A stretch of 5,391 nt of DNA from Alphaproteobacteria bacterium. GTDB taxonomy: Bacteria; Pseudomonadota; Alphaproteobacteria; Puniceispirillales; Puniceispirillaceae. Positions 1 to 5,391 of this stretch are shown here, piece by piece; the first letter of the stretch is position 1, and the number at the start of each line of letters is the position of its first letter. The DNA lies in contig JAACDT010000153.1 in assembly GCA_009936885.1 (NCBI GenBank), positions 1-5,391 of the forward strand, read 5' to 3'. A program made the position numbers and the translations under genes. The notes below the pieces were generated by a model. It made no database searches, had not been told where the DNA came from, and saw nothing but the letters and a program-made list of their open reading frames with translations.

Positions 1-210
1 ATATTTATCGAGTTTTGCGCCAATTTTCTTTTCAGTCCAGTTTCGGTGGCAAATTAAGGGCGGGATATTACTGGCCAGCATCTGACTGAGTTCCTCTTTT
101 GAGGGGGTGCGTACCTCTCCATCACCTGAAATCCAGTGAGTTTCGGTAATGGAAGGATATAAAATTGGGTAATCAGCGATATCGGGGCTGAGAGAGGTGG
201 AAACAGACAT
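1..210 (-). CDS. Probable DinG-type ATP-dependent DNA helicase, N-terminal fragment
   Basis: Only the first 70 codons are present; the gene continues past the left edge. The translation begins MSVSTSLSPDIADYPILYPS and includes a WISGDGEV segment and a PPLICHRNWTEKKIGAKLD segment. This arrangement (short 'P-L' opening, a 'W-DGE' strand, then 'LICH' followed by an arginine/lysine-rich stretch) resembles, from memory, the N-terminal accessory region of the alphaproteobacterial helicase of the DinG/Rad3 superfamily 2 group, which would unwind DNA in the cytoplasm during repair. The Walker A and DEAH motifs would lie outside the window, so the call is not proven. The ATG at 208-210 is the only reasonable start: an in-frame TGA lies 10 codons upstream with no start codon between. 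The ribosome binding site is weak (AGGTG about 14 nt upstream). It is transcribed divergently from lysK. Confidence 0.55.
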   Translation of the reverse strand, partial: MSVSTSLSPDIADYPILYPSITETHWISGDGEVRTPSKEELSQMLASNIPPLICHRNWTEKKIGAKLDKY

Positions 211-458
211 AACGTTATCATAAGCACCTGAACTAAATCAGGCTAGGTGTCTTCGCTTATATTATTAAATATTCTAGTTCTGAAATAAGTTAAAAATCTA
301 TTTTGTAGGCCTTAATCTATTTGCTACTAACTGCGTGTATCTGACGTGTCATAAAGGCTGGTTGAAGCAGATAGTTTATGCTGGAAAACAGCTGCGTTAC
401 AGTTTACACAAAACCAAGCAGATAAATCGTATCTCGCACAGTATCAGGAATTCTAAAA
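211..458. other. AT-rich divergent intergenic region, no clear promoter
   Basis: This 248-bp spacer separates the divergent helicase-like gene and lysK, so it should hold both promoters. I could not find a -35/-10 pair with good matches and normal spacing in either direction. For the minus strand, a weak TTTCAG / TATAAG pair with an 18-nt spacer lies within the AT-rich stretch around 250-290. For the plus strand, TTTACA at 403-408 has no matching -10 at the right distance. No open frame, tRNA or strong hairpin is visible. Confidence 0.5.
446..450 (+). promoter_or_regulatory. Ribosome binding site of lysK
   Basis: AGGAA ends 8 nt before the ATG at 459, which is normal Shine-Dalgarno spacing and supports that start codon. 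Confidence 0.6.
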
Positions 459-2078
459 ATGAACCATGTGCCACATTTTAATCAAACAATCGCTGAACTT
501 GCAAATAATGCAAAGGCTTGGCCATTTGTGGAAGCAAGAAATCTTGTAAAACGCCTAGAAGCGCAATCGGATGATTCAGAAAAAGAAGTAATATTCGAAA
601 CAGGGTACGGACCGTCTGGATTGCCTCATATTGGGACATTTGGCGAGGTTGTCAGAACCAGTATGATACGTCATGCGTTTGAGGTGCTATCAGGCAGAAA
701 AACACGTCTTATATGTTTCTCAGACGATATGGATGGATTACGCAAGGTTCCAGATAACGTTCCCAACAAAGAAGAATTAGCGAAATATCTTGAAATGCCA
801 TTAACAAAAGTGCCAGATCCGTTTGGGACTCATAGCTCATTTGGGGCGCATAATAATGCACGATTGAAAGCGTTTCTGGATAATTTTGGTTTCGAGTATG
901 AATTTTTAAGCGCAACAGAGCTATACCAATCTGGAAAATTTGATGAGGCTTTGTTAGATGTATTGTCCAATTACGAAAAAATAATCAATATTATTTTGCC
1001 GACACTTGGCGCAGACAGACAAGCAACTTATAGCCCGTTTTTGCCAGGTTGCCCCCATACAGGAAAGGTATTACAGGTACCATTAAAAAGCCATGATAAA
1101 CAAGCTGGAACGATATGTTACCTTGACCCTATTACAGGCAAAGAGATGACCACTGAGGTTACAGGCGGGAATTGCAAGTTGCAGTGGAAAGCGGATTGGG
1201 CAATGCGATGGCATGCACTTGGGGTTGATTACGAAATATCAGGAAAAGATTTAATCGATTCAGTTACATTATCGTCAAAAATCTTAAGGGCTCTTGGCTC
1301 AACGCCCCCTGCTGGGTTTTCCTATGAGCTCTTTTTAGATCAAAATGGAGAAAAAATCTCTAAATCTAAAGGCAATGGTTTGTCAGTTGAAGAATGGCTC
1401 ACCTATGGGAGTCCTGAATCCCTATCATTATTTATGTATGCACAGCCAAAAAGAGCAAAAAGATTATTTTTTGATATCATTCCAAAGACAGTTGACGAAT
1501 ATTTTACACATTTAGGTAAAATAGCTGAATCTGATGAGGCCGGCCAGCTTGAAAACCCGACATGGCATATTCATAAAGGAAATCCTGTAGCATTAACCCT
1601 GCCTATTAGTTTTTCGCTGTTGTTAAATCTTGCTGGTGTGTGTGCAGCAGAAGATAATCAGGTCATCTGGTCTTATGTTGGACAATATGCCCCTGGTGTT
1701 ACACCTCAAACGCATCCACATCTTGATGTGTTAATTGGATATGCAGTTACCTTTTACCAGGATAGAGTTCGCCCAGAAAAATCCTATCGTCTTGCTAGCG
1801 CAGAAGAAAAAATTCATCTTCAAAACTTAAAAGAGGCCCTTTCTGCATTGCCGGAGGAAGCAACCGCAGAAGATATACAAAATCAAGTTTATGCCATCGG
1901 CAAACAAGCTGAATATGAAAATTTAAGAGACTGGTGTAGCTGTTTGTATCAAATTCTTCTAGGGCAAAAACAAGGGCCAAGGATGGGTAGTTTTTTTAAG
2001 TTATATGGCCTGCAATCCAGTCTAGCCTTACTTGAAGATGCGCTTAATGACAGATTGGGACAGGCTGAGCTAACATGA
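459..2078 (+). CDS. lysK: Lysyl-tRNA synthetase, class I
   Basis: Charges tRNA-Lys with lysine using ATP in the cytoplasm. This is the class I (archaeal-type) enzyme, unrelated in fold to the class II LysS of most bacteria; it occurs in archaea, spirochaetes and alphaproteobacteria. Visible signatures: the HIGH-type motif PSGLPHIGTFGE at residues 52-63, the family-typical SDDMDGLRKVP at 88-98, KADWAMRW at 244-251, and the KMSKS-type loop KISKSKGN at 299-306. Together these give a complete Rossmann catalytic core, followed by a helical C-terminal region for anticodon recognition. At 539 residues it is of normal family length with no frameshift or missing motif. The ATG at 459 has an AGGAA site 8 nt upstream. 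Its stop codon overlaps the pyrD start (ATGA), so the two are probably co-transcribed and translationally coupled. No class II lysS is visible here. Confidence 0.97.
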   Translation: MNHVPHFNQTIAELANNAKAWPFVEARNLVKRLEAQSDDSEKEVIFETGYGPSGLPHIGTFGEVVRTSMIRHAFEVLSGRKTRLICFSDDMDGLRKVPDNVPNKEELAKYLEMPLTKVPDPFGTHSSFGAHNNARLKAFLDNFGFEYEFLSATELYQSGKFDEALLDVLSNYEKIINIILPTLGADRQATYSPFLPGCPHTGKVLQVPLKSHDKQAGTICYLDPITGKEMTTEVTGGNCKLQWKADWAMRWHALGVDYEISGKDLIDSVTLSSKILRALGSTPPAGFSYELFLDQNGEKISKSKGNGLSVEEWLTYGSPESLSLFMYAQPKRAKRLFFDIIPKTVDEYFTHLGKIAESDEAGQLENPTWHIHKGNPVALTLPISFSLLLNLAGVCAAEDNQVIWSYVGQYAPGVTPQTHPHLDVLIGYAVTFYQDRVRPEKSYRLASAEEKIHLQNLKEALSALPEEATAEDIQNQVYAIGKQAEYENLRDWCSCLYQILLGQKQGPRMGSFFKLYGLQSSLALLEDALNDRLGQAELT

Positions 2079-3181
2079 TCTGGCATACGCTGGCAAATTT
2101 AACCAAGATACTACCAGGGGAGGCATCGCATCAGCTAGCGGTAGGCGCTTTGTCAGTAGGACTGCACCCAAGATATAACCCAGTTAAATTACCTACAATG
2201 GTAGGAGGGCTTTACTTTGCCAATCCGGTTGGACTAGCAGCGGGGTTTGATAAGAATGCAGCCGCTATTTCAGGATGTTTTGCCCTTGGATTTGGGAGTG
2301 TTGAAATAGGAACTGTAACCCCATTGCCACAGCCGGGAAATCCAAAACCACGTGTCTTTCGCCTGCCAGAAGATGAAGCCTTTATCAATAGATACGGATT
2401 TAACGGTGATGGGATGGAGGCTGTGGCAACACGGCTTTTGAAATATCGCAAAATCAAAACAGCAGAACACATAATTGGGGTGAATATAGGAGCTAATAAA
2501 GATTCAGAAAATAAAATAGAAGATTACTTTATGGCATGTTTGAGGCTTGCAGGATTAGCTGATTATATCACCATAAATATAAGCTCGCCAAATACCTCTG
2601 GACTAAGAAACTTGCAAAAATCAGCTTCCCTGAGGGAAATAATTAAGAGCGTAAAACGCGCATTAACGCAAGCAGGGTTGCTTAAACCTATTTTTATTAA
2701 ACTGGCTCCGGACCTTTCCAGTAAGGATTTGTTTTCGGCGATTGAAGTAATGGTGAATGAGGGAATTGCCAGTGTTATTATTAGCAATACCACTCTGGCT
2801 CGAGATAATCTTAAAAACAAAAAAAACAGGGATCAGGTAGGAGGGCTATCTGGGGCTCCTTTATTTAGATTATCAAGTGAGAAATTGTCAGAGGCATATG
2901 CCTTTGCAGGGGGACAAATTTCTTTTATCGGTGTTGGTGGCGTGAGGAGCGTTGCAGACGCATATACTAAAATCCTGCTTGGCGCTGATCTTGTGCAGCT
3001 TTATTCCTCTCTTGCATTATCAGGGCCCCATATTGCGAATCACATCAATACAAATCTTACCAAATTATGCTTGGGTGAGGGGATTCGTGATTTGAGCGAG
3101 GTACGTGGCAGCTTTAGTTCTTTTGATAAAGCGCACCGACATGCTGAGCATGCTGTGAAAACACATTTAAAACCTGAATAA
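2075..3181 (+). CDS. pyrD: Dihydroorotate dehydrogenase (quinone), class 2
   Basis: Oxidises dihydroorotate to orotate, the fourth step of de novo pyrimidine synthesis, passing electrons through FMN to the membrane quinone pool. The roughly 35-residue N-terminal extension (MIWHTLANLTKILPGEASHQ onward) is the membrane-associating helical part that marks class 2. Core motifs follow: NPVGLAAGFDKNA at 50-62, INRYGFNGDG at 104-113, and NISSPNTSGLRNLQ at 168-181, whose second serine (Ser171) aligns with the catalytic base Ser175 of the E. coli enzyme. Then come KLAPD at 209-213, SNTTLAR at 237-243 and the phosphate-binding GVGGV at 286-290. The family core appears to end near residue 346; the last 20 or so residues, rich in His and Lys, are an extra tail. 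Length is 368 residues, slightly long. The start overlaps the lysK stop as ATGA with only a weak upstream GGCTGAG, so translation probably depends on lysK. Its 3' end overlaps the opposing ribbon-helix-helix gene. Confidence 0.97.
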   Translation: MIWHTLANLTKILPGEASHQLAVGALSVGLHPRYNPVKLPTMVGGLYFANPVGLAAGFDKNAAAISGCFALGFGSVEIGTVTPLPQPGNPKPRVFRLPEDEAFINRYGFNGDGMEAVATRLLKYRKIKTAEHIIGVNIGANKDSENKIEDYFMACLRLAGLADYITINISSPNTSGLRNLQKSASLREIIKSVKRALTQAGLLKPIFIKLAPDLSSKDLFSAIEVMVNEGIASVIISNTTLARDNLKNKKNRDQVGGLSGAPLFRLSSEKLSEAYAFAGGQISFIGVGGVRSVADAYTKILLGADLVQLYSSLALSGPHIANHINTNLTKLCLGEGIRDLSEVRGSFSSFDKAHRHAEHAVKTHLKPE

Positions 3182-3479
3182 TGGACGGCGGATCGGCACT
3201 AGCTTCAAATAATTTATAATCAGCGCCTAGCGGATGCGAACGCTGCATTGCTTTTGTTTTTTCTTTGAAATACATCACAATGAACAACCTCAAAGATTGT
3301 GCCATTGAATAGTTGCATCGACTTTCATGAATTTCATGACATGGAAGATTTAATGATAATTGCTCTTGTTCAATAATCATGTCCAAATGGTGCCAGAAAT
3401 AAGTTTCTAGCTGAATTGTGGCGCAACGATCCCCCAAAGTAACATTTCGCTTTTCAAGATAGTGAGATGTATTATCCAT
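3114..3479 (-). CDS. Ribbon-helix-helix domain protein, putative DNA-binding regulator
   Basis: A 121-residue protein. Residues about 9-73 follow the pattern of the alphaproteobacterial ribbon-helix-helix family that I recall as Pfam RHH_4: EKRNVTLGDRCATIQLE (a basic beta strand with alternating side chains), then an aromatic FWHHLDMIIEQEQLSLN helix, then a helix ending in NYSMAQSLRLFIVMYF. Family members typically read KRSVTI-G-RTS-SLE-FW and end LSSALRVFVL. Such proteins dimerise through the N-terminal strand and bind short DNA repeats; the target here is unknown. The tail from about 74 on is not recognisable, and its last 22 residues are encoded opposite the 3' end of pyrD. The ATG at 3477-3479 has no clear Shine-Dalgarno sequence upstream, so expression may be weak. 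The gene is divergent from rpmB across a promoter region containing an inverted repeat. A long opposing overlap can signal a false frame, but the domain match makes a real gene more likely. Confidence 0.78.
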   Translation of the reverse strand: MDNTSHYLEKRNVTLGDRCATIQLETYFWHHLDMIIEQEQLSLNLPCHEIHESRCNYSMAQSLRLFIVMYFKEKTKAMQRSHPLGADYKLFEASADPPSIIQVLNVFSQHAQHVGALYQKN

Positions 3480-3500
3480 TCGCGGTATCTTATAGAAATT

Positions 3501-3529
3501 ATGTTAATAAAAACTTTATGACGCGCCAA
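3501..3529 (-). promoter_or_regulatory. Candidate promoter of the ribbon-helix-helix gene
   Basis: Read on the minus strand, TTGGCG (3529-3524) and TAACAT (3506-3501) are separated by 17 nt; each matches the sigma70 consensus at 4 of 6 positions. Transcription would start about 15 nt before the ATG at 3479. The -35 box lies in the left arm of the 8-bp inverted repeat. A second -10-like TATAAG closer to the gene has no matching -35 box. This is a pattern match only. Confidence 0.3.
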
Positions 3530-3558
3530 GATTTTAGAAGAGTTGACCTATTGGCGCG
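3522..3558. repeat. Perfect 8-bp inverted repeat, operator-like
   Basis: CGCGCCAA at 3522-3529 is matched exactly by its reverse complement TTGGCGCG at 3551-3558, with 21 bp between the arms (29 bp centre to centre). The arms are GC-rich against an AT-rich background. The left arm covers the -35 box of the candidate minus-strand promoter, and the right arm sits in the spacer of the rpmB promoter. Because it is upstream of the predicted rpmB transcription start, it should act as DNA rather than as an RNA hairpin of that transcript. A role as operator, perhaps for the adjacent ribbon-helix-helix protein, is inference. Confidence 0.5.
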
Positions 3559-3571
3559 ATTGCTCTATATC
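3543..3571 (+). promoter_or_regulatory. sigma70-like promoter of rpmB
   Basis: TTGACC (3543-3548, 5 of 6 to consensus) and TATATC (3566-3571) are separated by exactly 17 nt. Predicted transcription starts near 3578, giving a leader of about 39 nt before the rpmB ATG. This is the best promoter match in the window and fits a strongly expressed ribosomal protein gene. Confidence 0.6.
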
Positions 3572-3604
3572 CATGTCTCACATTAAGAAAATGGCATAAG
3601 ATAA

Positions 3605-3611
3605 AAGGAAG
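3605..3611 (+). promoter_or_regulatory. Ribosome binding site of rpmB
   Basis: AAGGAAG ends 5 nt before the ATG at 3617, a strong Shine-Dalgarno sequence that fixes this start. Confidence 0.75.
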
Positions 3612-3616
3612 TCGTT

Positions 3617-3901
3617 ATGGCGAAACGTTGTCAGATTACTGGTAAAACTGTAATGAGCGGAAATAATGTAAGTCATGCGAATAACCGAACACGCAGACGC
3701 TTTCTGCCGAACCTGCAGGTTACAACCATGCAGTCAGATATTCTTGGTCGCTCTTTAAAGCTTCGTGTGTCAACAAGCGCGATTCGCACTGTTGAAAAGC
3801 ATGGCGGTATTGACCCATTTTTAATTCAAGCTAGAAATAGCGAATTAGCTGACGAAGCACGCGCTATTAAGTCTGAGATACTAGCTGCATCGCAGAGCTA
3901 A
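3617..3901 (+). CDS. rpmB: 50S ribosomal protein L28 (bL28)
   Basis: A 94-residue basic protein of the large ribosomal subunit. The N-terminus [20 protein letters not shown] and the following [10 protein letters not shown] segment (residues 25-34) are the family signature, followed by [20 protein letters not shown] in the rRNA-contacting half. Length and the C-terminal helix (about 69-91) match alphaproteobacterial L28. Only one cysteine (Cys5) is present, so this is not the zinc-binding four-cysteine form. It appears to be a single-gene unit with its own promoter and strong ribosome binding site. It converges on cobT downstream; rpmB beside cobT is a familiar alphaproteobacterial neighbourhood. 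Confidence 0.97.
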   Translation: MAKRCQITGKTVMSGNNVSHANNRTRRRFLPNLQVTTMQSDILGRSLKLRVSTSAIRTVEKHGGIDPFLIQARNSELADEARAIKSEILAASQS

Positions 3902-4002
3902 AATATCTAACTAATTCTTAATTACTGTCGCTAACGGTATCTTTTGAAAAAGATGGTGAGAGCTAATAAGTTGATTACAACTTGATTGAGATGCCAAAAG
4001 AG
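3902..4002. other. Convergent spacer between rpmB and cobT
   Basis: This 101-bp region should contain the ends of both transcripts. Two small hairpins can be drawn: ATCTTTT/AAAAGAT at 3939-3954, nearly all A-T, and AAGTTG/CAACTT with a 4-nt loop at 3968-3983. Neither is GC-rich or followed by a T-run on either strand, so no intrinsic terminator can be called. Confidence 0.4.
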
Positions 4003-5391
4003 TTAAGAGAAAACCTTGCGAGGCGGCTTCGCATTCTCATCAAACAAATCAGCTAGCTGTGTCATTACCGCTCCGCCAAGCTGTTCTGCATCTGTTATTG
4101 TTACTGCACGTTCATAATAACGTGTAACATCGTGACCAATGCCGATAGCGAGCAGCTCTACAGGAGAGCGTTCTTGGATCATCGCTATTACCTGTCGGAG
4201 GTGCTTTTCAAGATAATTTCCGCTATTAGCAGACAAAGTTGAATCATCGACGGGGGCACCATCAGAAATCACCATTAATATTTGCCTGTCTTCATGTCGA
4301 GCAAGCAACCTGTTATGTGCCCAAAGTAATGCCTCACCATCGATATTTTCTTTTAGAATGCCTTCACGAAGCATTAGCCCAAGCGAACGCCTTGCTCGGC
4401 GATAAGGAATATCGCCTGCTTTATAAATAATGTGCCTTAAGTCGTTTAATCTGCCAGGCTTATCTAGTTTTCCAGCAAGTTGCCAAGCCTCTCTGGATTG
4501 CCCCCCTTTCCATGCTTTGGTTGTAAAGCCCAGAATTTCAACTTTCACACCGCATCTCTCTAAGGTGCGTGCCAGAATATCAGCTGTGACAGCTGCAATC
4601 GTTATAGGACGACCGCGCATTGAGCCTGAATTATCCAGAAGAAGGGTTACAATCGTATCTCTGAATTTAGTATCCTGCTCTTGTTTAAATGATAAGGCGG
4701 ATAGCGGCTGGGTTACAACGCGGTGTAATTTTCCAGCATCAAGAACACCTTCTTCAAGGTCAAAGTCCCAAGAGCGATTCTGATACGCCATTAGCTTCCG
4801 CTGTAGCCGATTTGCTAATTTTGCAATCACAGAAGTTAGGCTTTCAAGATGTCTGTCAAGCAGACCTCGAAGTCTATCAAGCTCTTCTGAATCGCATAAT
4901 TCGGCTGCTTCGATTATTTCATCATATTTATCTGTAAATATACGGTACCCCTGATTTCGAGCTGTTTCATCAGATTGGTAATCACGGGGGTCACCGCCAG
5001 GTGAGTCACCTTCTGCCTGACCTTCCATTTCTTCGTCTGAATCATCATCAACCCCATCTTCAGCAGCCATTGCAGCAGCATCGCCCTCCATCTCAACAGA
5101 TTGCGAATCATTCCCGTCTGAATCATCCTCTCCAGTTGCTGATTGTGCTTGCTGCTCACCTTCTTGGTCGTCTTCAGTCTGTTTGCCAGTGCTATCATCA
5201 TCTCCCTCGCCATCATCTCCGTCTTCCGAATTCTCGCCAAGGTTACTTTGCAGCGCCCCAATAAGCTGTTTTGCAAAATCAGCAAACACCGCCTGATTTT
5301 GAGTGGCTGATTTCATTTCCTCCAACAGATCGCCAGCGCGCGATTCAATAAAGGGACGCCATAAATCCATCGCTATTCCAGCAGCTGCAGG
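4003..5391 (-). CDS. cobT: Cobaltochelatase subunit CobT, 5'-truncated by window edge
   Basis: CobT works with the AAA+ ATPase CobS and the catalytic subunit CobN to insert cobalt into hydrogenobyrinic acid a,c-diamide in aerobic cobalamin synthesis. The frame stays open to the right edge: seven codons (PAAAGIA) precede the methionine at 5370, and [18 protein letters not shown] is an internal family motif, so the true start lies outside the window and roughly the first quarter to third is missing. Counting from that methionine: a very acidic, low-complexity linker at about 45-125; a conserved block [20 protein letters not shown] at 189-208; then a von Willebrand A domain from about 238 to 440, with the MIDAS motif DNSGS at 246-250, FTTKAWKGG at 282-290 and ISDGAPVDD at 368-376, all intact for metal binding. 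Upstream cobS is expected but not visible. Whether a CobN partner exists in this genome cannot be seen. Confidence 0.96.
   Translation of the reverse strand, partial: PAAAGIAMDLWRPFIESRAGDLLEEMKSATQNQAVFADFAKQLIGALQSNLGENSEDGDDGEGDDDSTGKQTEDDQEGEQQAQSATGEDDSDGNDSQSVEMEGDAAAMAAEDGVDDDSDEEMEGQAEGDSPGGDPRDYQSDETARNQGYRIFTDKYDEIIEAAELCDSEELDRLRGLLDRHLESLTSVIAKLANRLQRKLMAYQNRSWDFDLEEGVLDAGKLHRVVTQPLSALSFKQEQDTKFRDTIVTLLLDNSGSMRGRPITIAAVTADILARTLERCGVKVEILGFTTKAWKGGQSREAWQLAGKLDKPGRLNDLRHIIYKAGDIPYRRARRSLGLMLREGILKENIDGEALLWAHNRLLARHEDRQILMVISDGAPVDDSTLSANSGNYLEKHLRQVIAMIQERSPVELLAIGIGHDVTRYYERAVTITDAEQLGGAVMTQLADLFDENAKPPRKVFS
4996..5238 (-). other. Acidic low-complexity linker of CobT
   Basis: This part of cobT encodes about 80 residues dominated by Asp, Glu, Gly, Ser and Gln (for example [10 protein letters not shown] and [10 protein letters not shown]). 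Such an acidic linker between the N-terminal region and the VWA domain is characteristic of CobT and of the related ChlD/BchD chelatase subunits. The biased composition also keeps other frames open here, creating spurious open frames on both strands. Confidence 0.85.

Noticed and set aside
1006..1012. Further TTGGCGC copies (1006-1012 in lysK, 2979-2985 in pyrD, and GCGCCAA at 16-22) as extra operator sites
   Set aside because: They are single half-sites inside coding sequence with no paired inverted arm; those in lysK and pyrD simply encode Leu-Gly-Ala.
709..1980. Minus-strand open frames opposite lysK (709-915 and 1795-1980)
   Set aside because: They are short, cysteine/leucine-rich translations opposite a well-conserved synthetase, with no domain or start-site support.
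2212..2820. Minus-strand open frames within pyrD (2212-2472, 2270-2470, 2563-2820)
   Set aside because: They lie wholly opposite conserved pyrD coding sequence, have no recognisable domain and overlap one another in different frames.
3133..3160. Repeated ATGCTG / GCATG palindrome near the pyrD 3' end as a terminator or regulatory site
   Set aside because: It lies within the coding sequence of both overlapping genes, has a stem of only about 5 bp and no T-run.
3939..3983. Hairpins in the rpmB-cobT spacer as an intrinsic bidirectional terminator
   Set aside because: The stems are 6-7 bp and AT-rich, and neither strand has a following T-run.
4239..4937. Plus-strand open frames opposite cobT (4239-4430, 4430-4783, 4689-4937)
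   Set aside because: They are antisense to the highly conserved VWA and pre-VWA part of CobT; their peptides show no family pattern.
5001..5264. Plus-strand open frame encoding a His/Pro/Gln/Leu-rich 87-residue peptide
   Set aside because: It is the antisense of the acidic, GAT/GAA-rich linker of cobT; its composition is the mirror image of that bias and no ribosome binding site supports it. The same applies to the minus-strand frame at 4914-5285.
5368..5370. ATG at 5368-5370 as the true start of cobT
   Set aside because: The frame is open to the window edge, and the [13 protein letters not shown] segment is an internal motif of full-length CobT, so this methionine is internal.

Overview
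The window looks like chromosomal DNA from an alphaproteobacterium with modest GC (by eye clearly below 50%, not counted). Three things point there: an archaeal-type class I lysyl-tRNA synthetase, an aerobic-type cobaltochelatase subunit CobT beside rpmB, and a small ribbon-helix-helix protein of the type common in alphaproteobacteria. I see no insertion sequence, phage gene, CRISPR array, tRNA or rRNA.

Layout: (1) 1-210, minus strand: the first 70 codons of a gene running off the left edge, most like the N-terminus of the alphaproteobacterial DinG-type ATP-dependent DNA helicase. (2) 211-458: AT-rich divergent intergenic region without a convincing promoter. (3) 459-3181, plus strand: lysK (class I LysRS) and pyrD (class 2, quinone-linked dihydroorotate dehydrogenase), joined by an ATGA stop/start overlap and so a likely two-gene operon. 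(4) 3114-3479, minus strand: a 121-residue ribbon-helix-helix protein whose 3' end overlaps the 3' end of pyrD by 68 bp. (5) 3480-3616: a 137-bp divergent region with a good sigma70-like promoter for rpmB, a weaker one for the ribbon-helix-helix gene, and a perfect 8-bp inverted repeat lying across both. (6) 3617-3901, plus strand: rpmB, ribosomal protein L28. (7) 3902-4002: short convergent spacer without a convincing terminator. (8) 4003-5391, minus strand: cobT, lacking its N-terminal part at the right edge.

Most genes are housekeeping: lysine charging, pyrimidine synthesis, a 50S ribosomal protein and a metal-chelatase subunit. The least ordinary part is the ribbon-helix-helix gene with the inverted repeat between it and rpmB, which suggests (inference only) autoregulation and possibly control of rpmB. 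The nested convergent tails of that gene and pyrD are a second compact feature. I found no evidence for a wholly new multi-gene system.
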